64,000 nucleotides of DNA from Xanthomonas melonis. GTDB lineage: Bacteria > Pseudomonadota > Gammaproteobacteria > Xanthomonadales > Xanthomonadaceae. The position numbers and the translations under genes are program-made. Positions 56,762 to 64,000 of the stretch are shown piece after piece. Under the pieces are notes generated by a model. That model did no database searches, was not told the DNA's origin, and saw only the letters and a program-made list of their open reading frames with translations. Position 1 is the first letter of the stretch; every line of letters starts with the position of its first letter. The stretch lies in assembly GCF_020783655.1 (NCBI RefSeq), contig NZ_JAJGQH010000002.1:1-64000 (forward strand), read 5' to 3'.

Positions 56762-57240
56762 CGCGCGACGACATCCTCGCTTCCCGCATCCTCATCGTCG
56801 ACGATGAGCCGGCCAACGTGCGGCTGCTCGAAGACCTGCTGCAGCGCGAAGGTTTCCAGCAGGTGATCGCCACCACCGATCCGCTGCGGGTGATGGGGCT
56901 GGTGTCGGCGTTCGCGCCGGATCTGATCCTGCTGGATCTGAAGATGCCCGAGCTGGACGGCTACGCGCTGCTGGAACAACTGGCCCGGCGGTCCGATCCA
57001 GACCACTTCCTGCCGGTGATCGTGCTGACTGCCGACCCCAGCCGCAGCGCGCGCCACCGCGCCCTGGGCCTGGGCGCCAAGGACTTCCTCACCAAACCGC
57101 TGGACACCTTCGAAGTGGCGCTGCGGGTCTGGAACGTGGCCGAAACCACCGTGCTGTTCAAACGCCTGCGCGCGCTTGCGGCGCCGGAAGCGGCGCCACC
57201 GGGCTGGCGGCAATCCGATCCAGGCCTGCAGGCGCCGTAG
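56758..57240 (+). CDS. Response regulator receiver protein
   Basis: 160 residues. A single CheY-type receiver with acidic pair Asp15/Asp16 (ILIVDDEPAN), phospho-Asp60 (LILLDLKMPELDGY) and Lys113 (FLTKPLD). The ~25-residue tail is short and Pro/Ala-rich, with no output domain. It resembles receivers fused to HD-GYP or other outputs, but ends before one. It probably relays phosphate or docks to another protein. It is coupled to the hybrid kinase. Confidence 0.9.
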   Translation: MTRDDILASRILIVDDEPANVRLLEDLLQREGFQQVIATTDPLRVMGLVSAFAPDLILLDLKMPELDGYALLEQLARRSDPDHFLPVIVLTADPSRSARHRALGLGAKDFLTKPLDTFEVALRVWNVAETTVLFKRLRALAAPEAAPPGWRQSDPGLQAP

Positions 57241-57336
57241 CAACGCAGCCGGGCGCGACAGGCCCTACCGGGAAAGCTTCCTCGCGCCCGGATACGCTAT
57301 CTACGCTGGGCGCTGGGCTGCTTCCGCGCTACAACG

Positions 57337-57567
57337 CTACAGCGCGCGGGTGACCTCGCCACACAAACCGATCTCCGCCAGCACTGCCTGTGCCTGGCGC
57401 AGGTGCATATCGGCCACGCAGACCTGCAATACGCCGAAGGCCGGCAGTTCGCCAGCGCCGCCCAACAGCGATTCGCCGAACACGAAGGCGGTGATGCCCG
57501 CATCTTCCAGCGCGTGCTTGGCCAGATGCGCGTCGATGAGGTGGCTGGCGCGATAGGCGATCTGCAT
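57337..57567 (-). CDS. DUF2007 signal-transducing-type small protein
   Basis: 76 residues. An N-terminal YRASHLIDAHLAKHALEDAG is followed by GITAFVFGESLLGGAGELPA and VCVADMHLRQAQAVL, matching the DUF2007 (ferredoxin-like) pattern. It starts one base after the stop of the GST gene and is certainly co-transcribed. Function unknown. Confidence 0.82.
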   Translation of the reverse strand: MQIAYRASHLIDAHLAKHALEDAGITAFVFGESLLGGAGELPAFGVLQVCVADMHLRQAQAVLAEIGLCGEVTRAL

Positions 57568-57568
57568 G

Positions 57569-58210
57569 TCAGCCGCGCCCGGCACGTTCGCGTTCGGCGT
57601 CCAGGCGCCACTGGCGCAACGCCGGCAACGCATCGAGTGCGGCCAGGTAATCGCCTGCCGCTTCGAACAGCGGCACGCCATAGCTGGCAAAGCGCAGGGC
57701 GACCGGCGCGTACATAGCATCCACGATGCCGAATTCGCCGCACAGGAACTCACCGGCGTGGCCATGCTGGGAGCGCAGGCTGGCCCATAGCGTCTGGATG
57801 CGGGCGATATCGCGCTCGGCCGCCGCATCCCATTGCGCGGGGCCAGCCTGACGGGCGAGATTCATCGGCAGCTGGGTGCGCAGGGCGACGAAGCCCGAAT
57901 GCATTTCGGCCGCCGCCGCCCGTGCCTGCGCGCGCACGGCCAGGTCGGCAGGCCAGCCACGCCCGCCGAGCCAGCGCTCGTTGCTGTACTCGCAGATCGC
58001 CAGCGAGTCCCAGACGTGCAGCGTGTCGTCCCAGAGTACCGGCACCTGGCGGGTGGGCGAATAGCCGGCGATGCGTGCGTGGAATTCGGGCGTATCCAGC
58101 GGCAGGCGCACTTCCTCGAACGGCACCTGGAAGTGCCGCAACAGCAGCCAGGGCCGCAGCGACCAGGAAGACAGGGTCTTGTCGCCGATGATCAGGCGGG
58201 GCAATGGCAT
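57569..58210 (-). CDS. Glutathione S-transferase family protein
   Basis: 213 residues. The N-terminal thioredoxin fold contains [20 protein letters not shown] (Ser region for glutathione), the cis-Pro loop RQVPVLWDD and the gamma-glutamyl-binding DSLAICEY. The helical C-domain is from about 85 ([16 protein letters not shown]). It resembles the zeta/YfcF-like bacterial GSTs used in detoxification. CAGGAG lies upstream of the ATG. Followed directly by the DUF2007 gene. Confidence 0.9.
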   Translation of the reverse strand: MPLPRLIIGDKTLSSWSLRPWLLLRHFQVPFEEVRLPLDTPEFHARIAGYSPTRQVPVLWDDTLHVWDSLAICEYSNERWLGGRGWPADLAVRAQARAAAAEMHSGFVALRTQLPMNLARQAGPAQWDAAAERDIARIQTLWASLRSQHGHAGEFLCGEFGIVDAMYAPVALRFASYGVPLFEAAGDYLAALDALPALRQWRLDAERERAGRG

Positions 58211-58442
58211 GCGGGACGCGCTCCTGTGGCAGTCGGCGCAGCGTACGCATGGCTGGCGGCAGCCGCCAGCCACCTGCATGCTCGCAGACGATGCCCGCCG
58301 CCGCCCCCCACGGCGGGGCAACGGCAGTCTCCGGATGGCCCGCTGCGGCAGATGGCGATTCCGAACACCGGCCGGCGCGCCAGCGCCTACCCCTAACCGG
58401 TGCCACCGCCTAAACTGGCGGTTTACCCAAGCTGACGCGCGC

Positions 58443-60182
58443 ATGTCCGAGATCCCAGCCACCGACGCCACCGCCCCGACGGAGAAGAAAGACTTCATCC
58501 GCCAGATCGTCCGCGAGGATCTGAGCAGCGGCAAACACACCGCCATCCGCACGCGCTTCCCGCCCGAGCCGAACGGCTACCTGCATATCGGCCACGCCAA
58601 GGCGATCTGCCTGGACTTCGGTCTGGCGGCCGAATTCGGCGGCCTGTGCAACCTGCGCCTGGACGACACCAACCCCGCCAAGGAAGACCCCGAATTCGCC
58701 GCCGCCATCCAGGACGACGTGCGCTGGCTGGGCTTCGAGTGGGCGCAACTGCGGCATGCCTCGGACTACTTCGAGGTGTACTACCTGGCGGCCGAAAAGC
58801 TGATCCGCGACGGTCACGCCTTCGTCTGCGACCTGTCCGCCGAACAGGTACGCGAGTACCGCGGCACGCTGACCGAGCCCGGCCGTAACTCGCCGTTCCG
58901 CGAGCGCGGGGTGGAGGAGAACCTGGACCTGTTCCGGCGCATGCGCGCGGGCGAATTTCCCGATGGCGCACGCACCCTGCGCGCCAGGATCGACATGGCC
59001 AGCGGCAACATCAACCTGCGCGATCCGGCGCTGTACCGCATCAAGCATGTGGAGCACCAGAACACCGGCAATGCGTGGCCGATCTACCCGATGTACGACT
59101 TCGCGCATTCGCTGGGCGATGCGATCGAAGGCATCACCCATTCGCTGTGCACGCTGGAATTCGAGGACCACCGCCCGTTGTACGACTGGTGCGTGGACAA
59201 GGTGGATCTGGCGGCGCATCCGGAATTGTTGCAGCCGCTATTGGACAAGGGCCTGCCGCGCGAAGCCGCAAAACCGCGCCAGATCGAGTTCTCGCGGCTG
59301 AACATCAACTACACCGTGATGAGCAAGCGCAAACTCACCGCGCTGGTGGAAGAACAGCTGGTGGACGGTTGGGATGATCCGCGCATGTATACCTTGCAGG
59401 GCCTGCGCCGGCGCGGCTATACGCCTGCGGCAATGCGTCTGTTCGTGGACCGCGTGGGCATCAGCAAGCAGAACTCGGTGATCGACTTCTCGGTACTGGA
59501 AGGATGCCTGCGCGAAGACCTGGACGCCGCTGCGCCGCGCCGCATGGCCGTGATCGACCCACTCAAACTGGTGCTGACCAACCTGCCCGAAGGCCACACC
59601 GAGACGCTGCAGTTTTCCAACCACCCCAAGGACGAAGGCTTCGGCACGCGCGAGGTGCCCTTCGCGCGCGAGTTGTGGATCGAGCGCGAGGATTTCGCCG
59701 AGGTGCCGCCCAAGGGCTGGAAGCGGCTGGTGCCCGGTGGCGAAATCCGTTTGCGTGGCGCAGGTATCGCGCGCGTGGATGAGGTGATCAAGAACGCCGC
59801 CGGCGAGATCGTGGAGCTGCGCGGCTGGCTGGATCCGGAGTCGCGCCCAGGCATGGAGGGCGCCAACCGCAAGGTCAAGGGCACCATTCACTGGGTCAGC
59901 GCAGCGCATGCGGTGGAAGCGGAAATCCGCCTGTACGACCGTCTGTTCTCGGTGGAAAGGCCCGACGATGAATCCGAAGGCAAGACTTATCGCGATCATC
60001 TCAATCCCGACTCCAAGCGCAGCGTGCGTGGGTATGTGGAACCGTCTGCCGCGCAGGCTGCGCCCGAGCAGGCATTCCAGTTCGAGCGCACCGGCTACTT
60101 CGTCGCCGACCGTCGCGACCACAGCGCCGCAACGCCGGTCTTCAACCGCAGCGTGACTCTGCGCGATACCTGGGCCAAGTGA
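58443..60182 (+). CDS. glnS: Glutaminyl-tRNA synthetase
   Basis: 579 residues. Class I synthetase with HIGH at 48-51 ([13 protein letters not shown]), the GlnRS Asp/Asn region [12 protein letters not shown], and MSKRK (293-297) in [12 protein letters not shown]. The C-terminal anticodon-binding beta barrels contain [16 protein letters not shown] and end at RDTWAK. The cognate tRNA-Gln(TTG) is also in this window. The start [12 protein letters not shown] was chosen from the family N-terminus; longer frames extend over the divergent GST promoter. Confidence 0.97.
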   Translation: MSEIPATDATAPTEKKDFIRQIVREDLSSGKHTAIRTRFPPEPNGYLHIGHAKAICLDFGLAAEFGGLCNLRLDDTNPAKEDPEFAAAIQDDVRWLGFEWAQLRHASDYFEVYYLAAEKLIRDGHAFVCDLSAEQVREYRGTLTEPGRNSPFRERGVEENLDLFRRMRAGEFPDGARTLRARIDMASGNINLRDPALYRIKHVEHQNTGNAWPIYPMYDFAHSLGDAIEGITHSLCTLEFEDHRPLYDWCVDKVDLAAHPELLQPLLDKGLPREAAKPRQIEFSRLNINYTVMSKRKLTALVEEQLVDGWDDPRMYTLQGLRRRGYTPAAMRLFVDRVGISKQNSVIDFSVLEGCLREDLDAAAPRRMAVIDPLKLVLTNLPEGHTETLQFSNHPKDEGFGTREVPFARELWIEREDFAEVPPKGWKRLVPGGEIRLRGAGIARVDEVIKNAAGEIVELRGWLDPESRPGMEGANRKVKGTIHWVSAAHAVEAEIRLYDRLFSVERPDDESEGKTYRDHLNPDSKRSVRGYVEPSAAQAAPEQAFQFERTGYFVADRRDHSAATPVFNRSVTLRDTWAK

Positions 60183-60396
60183 TCCGGTGCTCGCCCCCGG
60201 CGCTGTCGTCTACAGTGTCGGGGCAGGCGAGTCGACCGCAACGCGAACGGCGGCGCGCCTCCGTCGTTGTGTGGGCGGTGCGAATGCAAGCTGCGGTAGG
60301 GCTGCAATGACATGAACATGCCGCGCGGACCTTGGTCCGATTACGCGCCGCAGCGCGGATCGATCGACGCCTGACGCTGCGGGAAGGAGAGCTGCG

Positions 60397-61326
60397 ATGC
60401 GTGAGCGTCTGGCGACGGGGGTGGCCTGCGGTGTCGGCGCAGGCGCCCTGTGGGGGCTGGTGTTTCTGGCGCCGCAACTGTTGTCCGCGTTTACGCCGCT
60501 GCAATTGGCGGTGGCGCGCTACCTGTCCTACGGCGCGGTTGCCGCGCTGTTGCTGGCACCACGCGCGCGACAGACCCTCGCCCGTATCGGCCGCACCGAG
60601 TGGTGGGCGCTGGTCCGCCTGAGCCTGCTCGGCAATCTGATCTACTACGTTTTGCTCGGTAGCGCCGTGCAGTGGGCCGGCGGCGCAGCGACCGCCCTGA
60701 TCATCGGGCTATTGCCGGTGGTGGTGACCGTCATCGGTACGCGGGCCGCGGGTGCAATAAGTCTGCGGCGACTCGCCGCCCCGTGCGTGCTGTGCGTCAT
60801 CGGGGTGACGCTGGTTGCACTGGATACCGTGCAGGACGATACCGGACAACAGGCGAGCGATCGTCTTGCCCGCATCGCGGGCCTGCTGTGCGCCGTGGGG
60901 GCATTGGCGTCATGGGCCGCCTATTCGATCGCCAATGCACGCTGGTTGCGCCGTCGCCCGGATCTCTCCGGTGCGGATTGGTCGCTGCTGACGGGCGTGG
61001 TGACCGGCGCGCTGGCCGCGGTGCTGGCACCGGCGGCACTGATCGGCAGCGCGGCGCACGCACCGCTTCACTGGGCGGGTTTCTGGGGGGTCTCGCTTCT
61101 GCTGGGCATCCTGGCCTCGGTGATCGGCAATGCGCTGTGGAATCGCGCCAGCCGCGTCCTGCCGCTGACACTGGTCGGGCAGATGATCGTGTTCGAGACG
61201 GTCTTCGCGTTGATCTACGGGTTCGCCTGGGAAATGCGGTTGCCATCGCCATTGGAACTGGCAGCGATCACATGCCTGCTCATCGGCGTGCTGTGGTGCG
61301 CAGCGCTGCATACCGAAGCGAACTGA
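60397..61326 (+). CDS. EamA/DMT-superfamily transporter
   Basis: 309 residues with about ten hydrophobic helices in two EamA halves (about 8-135 and 150-300). The second half contains RVLPLTLVGQMIVFETVFAL, typical of drug/metabolite exporters. GAAGGAGAG precedes the ATG at good spacing. An inner-membrane permease; substrate not predictable. It stands alone downstream of glnS with a 214-nt gap showing no other gene. Confidence 0.88.
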   Translation: MRERLATGVACGVGAGALWGLVFLAPQLLSAFTPLQLAVARYLSYGAVAALLLAPRARQTLARIGRTEWWALVRLSLLGNLIYYVLLGSAVQWAGGAATALIIGLLPVVVTVIGTRAAGAISLRRLAAPCVLCVIGVTLVALDTVQDDTGQQASDRLARIAGLLCAVGALASWAAYSIANARWLRRRPDLSGADWSLLTGVVTGALAAVLAPAALIGSAAHAPLHWAGFWGVSLLLGILASVIGNALWNRASRVLPLTLVGQMIVFETVFALIYGFAWEMRLPSPLELAAITCLLIGVLWCAALHTEAN

Positions 61327-61386
61327 CGGCAACCATCGGCACGTGCCCGCACTTAGATTGCCGGTGGAGCCCAGTGGAACGCTCGC

Positions 61387-61629
61387 ATGCGCCCGATACG
61401 ACCAGACCGGCAGACGCTCTACGGCATCGTGTTTTCGCTATCGATTGGCCTGATGGCCTGTTCTCCGCCGCAACACGGCGCGCAAGCAATCACCCCAGCC
61501 GAAGCCTTGTGCCGGTTTGCCCCGACCCCGCAGGACGAACAGCCGCAGACCGATCGCCGCGACGAAAGCATGCAGCAACTGACGCTGGCCAACGGCTGCG
61601 GTGCTGCGCCGGCCTGGCAACAGCGATGA
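61387..61629 (+). CDS. Small predicted lipoprotein
   Basis: 80 residues. A signal peptide with lipobox LMAC (Cys25) is followed by a short polar, Gln/Asp-rich mature part with two more cysteines. Not recognised. Short length lowers confidence, but the lipobox and codon use fit a real gene. Confidence 0.55.
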   Translation: MRPIRPDRQTLYGIVFSLSIGLMACSPPQHGAQAITPAEALCRFAPTPQDEQPQTDRRDESMQQLTLANGCGAAPAWQQR

Positions 61630-61735
61630 CACGCCGCCAGGATGCGGTGTGAACCGGCGGCCGGGCGGCGGGTTGCCGCACGCCAGAGATTCAGGGATTA
61701 CCATGACCACTCACTCTCGCGATCGGAGCAGCCGC

Positions 61736-62074
61736 ATGTCCCGTACCTTGTCCTGGTCTCTGAGCAGTCTGCTTCTGGCGTGTTCATTGGCGCTGATCGG
61801 CTGTGTCGCGGCTGCTCCGACAGCGGCGACACCTTCGCCGGCGACACCGGCCAAACCGGTGACCGTGGTCACCACCTGCAAAGTCGATGCGGATTGCACC
61901 GTCAAGAACGTGGGCAACTGCTGCGGCGCGTTTCCCGCCTGCGTCAACGTCAACAGCCCCACCGATCCGGGCGGCGTGATGGCGCAATGCCAATCCAGCG
62001 GAATGATGAGCGTGTGCGGGTTCCAGGAGATCAGCGGCTGCCAGTGCGTTTCCGGCCAATGCACGGCCAAATAG
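61736..62074 (+). CDS. Cysteine-rich predicted lipoprotein
   Basis: 112 residues. The start MSRTLSWSLSSLLLACSLAL with GGAG seven bases upstream leads to lipobox LIGC (Cys23). The mature part is a Thr/Ala/Pro linker, then a domain with nine cysteines in 65 residues (TCKVDADC, GNCCGAFPAC, VCGFQ, GCQCVSGQC). This spacing resembles small disulphide-rich eukaryote-like inhibitor folds. Probably outer-membrane anchored. An ATG 11 codons earlier is less likely. Confidence 0.78.
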   Translation: MSRTLSWSLSSLLLACSLALIGCVAAAPTAATPSPATPAKPVTVVTTCKVDADCTVKNVGNCCGAFPACVNVNSPTDPGGVMAQCQSSGMMSVCGFQEISGCQCVSGQCTAK

Positions 62075-62247
62075 CGCCCAGGTGCAGGCCGCGGCGCCCC
62101 GCATAGCCCCAGACGACGCGCCTGGTCGGCACGCCCCCGTGCCGCTGTGCGGACGCCGTGTTCTTCTCCGGCGGTGGCGCCGTTTTGCGCACCGCTCCCG
62201 GGCCGATACACTGCGCCGCTCGCCTGCTCTCTCTCGGTCGTCCAGCG

Positions 62248-62808
62248 ATGCTCTACGCGCAAGTCCACCTCACCCTGCCCGCCTGGATCCACGACTTCGT
62301 GGATGCCAGCCGCGCCTACCCCAGCGACGACGACAAGGTGACGCTGGCGATCGCGCTGTCGCGGATGAATGTGGAAGCGCGCAGCGGCGGCCCATTCGGC
62401 GCGGTGGTATTCGGCCCTGACCACCACATCATTGCGGCGGCCGTGAATCGCGTGGTGCCGCAGACCACCTCGCTGGCGCATGCGGAAAACATGGCCTACA
62501 TGCTGGCGCAGCAGCGCCTGCAGACCCCGCGCCTGAACGATGTGCTGGCACCGATCACCCTGGCAACCTCCGCGCAGCCCTGCTGCCAATGCTACGGCGC
62601 CACGGTGTGGGCCGGCATCGACCGGCTGCTGATCGGCGCGCGCGCCGAAGACGTGATGGCGTTGACCCAATTCGACGAAGGCCCGCTGCCGACGGACTGG
62701 GTAGGAGAACTGACCCGTCGTGGCATCGAGGTGGTACGCGACGTGCAGCGCGAACAGGCCTGTGCGGTGTTGCGCAGCTATGGCGAGGGCGGCGGTGATC
62801 ATTATTGA
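62248..62808 (+). CDS. Nucleoside/cytidine-deaminase-family protein
   Basis: 186 residues. The zinc-dependent deaminase motif HAE at 78-80 (SLAHAENMAY) and PCxxC at 111-115 (AQPCCQCYGATVWAGI) give a full zinc site with catalytic Glu80. The fold resembles guanine/tRNA-adenosine-type deaminases (GGPFGAVVFGPD). The substrate cannot be set from sequence. It lies 21 nt before rlmM. Confidence 0.88.
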   Translation: MLYAQVHLTLPAWIHDFVDASRAYPSDDDKVTLAIALSRMNVEARSGGPFGAVVFGPDHHIIAAAVNRVVPQTTSLAHAENMAYMLAQQRLQTPRLNDVLAPITLATSAQPCCQCYGATVWAGIDRLLIGARAEDVMALTQFDEGPLPTDWVGELTRRGIEVVRDVQREQACAVLRSYGEGGGDHY

Positions 62809-62829
62809 CCGCTTGCTGCGAGCCTCGCG

Positions 62830-63873
62830 ATGAAGGGTCTGCTCTGCTATTGCCGCCAGGGCTTCGAGCCCGAGCTGGCGGCCGAACTCAGCGCGCGCGC
62901 GGCCTTCGTCGGCATTGCCGGCTATGCGCGCACCCAGCGTAACGACGGCTATGTGTTGTTCGTCTGCGACGACGCCGCGCAACTGGCCGCCAGACTGCAA
63001 TGGCGCGAGTTGATCTTTGCGCGACAGAAGCTGGTCGTCGTGGCCGAACTCAGGGGTATCGATCCCAAGGACCGCATCACGCCGATCCTGGCCACGCTGG
63101 GCGAGCAACCGCGCTTTGGCGACCTGTGGGTGGAGCATCCGGACTCGGACGCAGGCAAACCACTGGCAGGGCTGGCACGCAGCTTCGGTAACGCGCTGCG
63201 CCCGGCGTTGCGCAAGGCCGGACTGCTTACCGCCACACCGCAATCGCGCCTGCCGCGCCTGCATGTGTGCTTTCTCGATGGCGACCACGCGTTGCTGGCA
63301 GTGGCCGACGCCAGCGACAGCGCGCCATGGCCACTGGGGATTCCGCGGCTGAAACTGCTGCCCGAGGCGCCTTCGCGTTCTGCACTCAAGCTCGACGAAG
63401 CGCTGCTGACCCTGCTCACGCCCGAAGAACGCGAACGCCTGGTCAAGCCCGGCATGCGTGCCGCGGACCTGGGCGCGGCACCCGGCGGCTGGACCTGGGT
63501 ACTGACCCGCCAGCATGTGCATGTCACCAGCGTCGACAACGGACCGTTGCGCGAGCACGTCCTGGCCACCGGGCTGGTCGAACACCTGCGTGCCGACGGC
63601 TTCCACTGGAAGCCGGCCCAGCCGCTGGACTGGATGGTCTGCGACATGGTCGAACAACCGCGCCGCGTGGCCGAACGCATGGCCACCTGGATCCGCGAAG
63701 GGTGGTGCCGCCACGCCATCTTCAATCTGAAGCTGCCGATGAAGAAGCGGTGGGACGAAACCCGCCTGTGCCTGGACCTGTTCGAAGAACAGGCCGAAAA
63801 ATCGCTCACCGTCCGTGCCAAGCAGCTGTATCACGATCGGGAAGAGATCACGGTGCTGGCGATGCGGGAATGA
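62830..63873 (+). CDS. rlmM: 23S rRNA (cytidine-2498 2'-O) methyltransferase RlmM
   Basis: 347 residues. It methylates C2498 of 23S rRNA. An N-terminal ferredoxin-like/THUMP-type region (MKGLLCYCRQGFEPELAAEL) is followed by the RrmJ-type SAM domain with ADLGAAPGGWTWVLTRQ. The K-D-K-E catalytic set is consistent with WMVCDMVEQP and FNLKLPMKKRW. Complete and of normal length. The remaining ~125 nt to the window end hold no gene. Confidence 0.95.
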   Translation: MKGLLCYCRQGFEPELAAELSARAAFVGIAGYARTQRNDGYVLFVCDDAAQLAARLQWRELIFARQKLVVVAELRGIDPKDRITPILATLGEQPRFGDLWVEHPDSDAGKPLAGLARSFGNALRPALRKAGLLTATPQSRLPRLHVCFLDGDHALLAVADASDSAPWPLGIPRLKLLPEAPSRSALKLDEALLTLLTPEERERLVKPGMRAADLGAAPGGWTWVLTRQHVHVTSVDNGPLREHVLATGLVEHLRADGFHWKPAQPLDWMVCDMVEQPRRVAERMATWIREGWCRHAIFNLKLPMKKRWDETRLCLDLFEEQAEKSLTVRAKQLYHDREEITVLAMRE

Positions 63874-64000
63874 GGCGGGCGATCGGGAGTCGGGAATCGT
63901 AAAAGCGGTTGCTCGGCTCCTTGGTTTTATGCGCTGCTGCCGCTGTGTGATGCCATGCCCGGCGGCGCTCGGCCGCCGGAACCGGCTCGCTTACAGCACG

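Noticed and set aside
61711-63834. 707-codon open frame on the minus strand
   Set aside because: Antisense to the lipoprotein, deaminase and rlmM genes, which have diagnostic motifs.

Overview
The window is a gene-dense, high-GC stretch of a gammaproteobacterial chromosome, almost certainly a Xanthomonas. Several proteins match biochemically studied Xanthomonas proteins down to residue numbering. The 568-residue TPR/O-GlcNAc-transferase has His218 and Lys388 where the X. campestris enzyme has them. The 313-residue prolyl aminopeptidase has its nucleophile at Ser110. The ahpC / ahpF-oxyR arrangement is the known Xanthomonas peroxide locus. Very short or 4-nt overlapping junctions (ATGA, GTGA, TGATG) are used throughout.

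Layout. 1-862: a minus-strand tRNA-Tyr/Gly/Thr-tuf unit with a strong promoter; tuf runs off the left edge. 1016-7968 (minus): a TPR lipoprotein-pathway neighbour, lolB, ispE, tRNA-Gln, prs, rplY, pth and ychF. Divergent from it are hemA-prfA-OGT (8034-12098, plus), then moaB and ppk2. 13632-17092 (minus): an unknown membrane protein, acylphosphatase, a TlpA-like lipoprotein and a YihY membrane protein. 17204-19302 (plus): a WrbA-like flavoprotein, a DUF2069 protein, an asparaginase-like protein and a YbaK deacylase. 19512-24953 (minus): three tandem secreted subtilases. 25279-26984 (minus): ilvE and sufT. 28070-32965: the transhydrogenase genes, with pntAA separated from pntAB-pntB by an oppositely oriented ECF sigma / membrane protein / DUF3106 operon. 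33297-34882: a TetR regulator and a divergent hydrolase with paired palindromic operators between them. 35006-39793 (minus): two tandem DUF1631 proteins. 40054-42938 (plus): a four-gene overlapping operon (nitroreductase, 5'-3' exonuclease, Nudix, N-formylglutamate amidohydrolase). 42996-43892: a visibly AT-richer orphan. 44111-46042 (minus): pip and prmC. 46235-50412: ahpC, ahpF, oxyR, rnk. 50465-54022: tal, a DJ-1-like protein, msrA and an NTF2-like secreted protein. 54147-57240: a LuxR regulator / hybrid histidine kinase / response regulator operon. 57337-58210: a DUF2007 protein and a GST. 58443-63873: glnS, a DMT transporter, two small lipoproteins, a nucleoside deaminase and rlmM.

Most of this is conserved housekeeping sequence: translation, isoprenoid and haem supply, outer-membrane lipoprotein sorting, redox defence and NADPH balance. 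The less explained parts are the ECF/DUF3106 island inside the pnt locus, the DUF1631 pair with its shared C-terminal domain, the AT-rich orphan, the LuxR-kinase-regulator operon and a 144-bp inverted-repeat-bounded intergenic element. No phage, transposase gene, CRISPR array, restriction or toxin-antitoxin system was seen. No clear new multi-gene defence system is evident.
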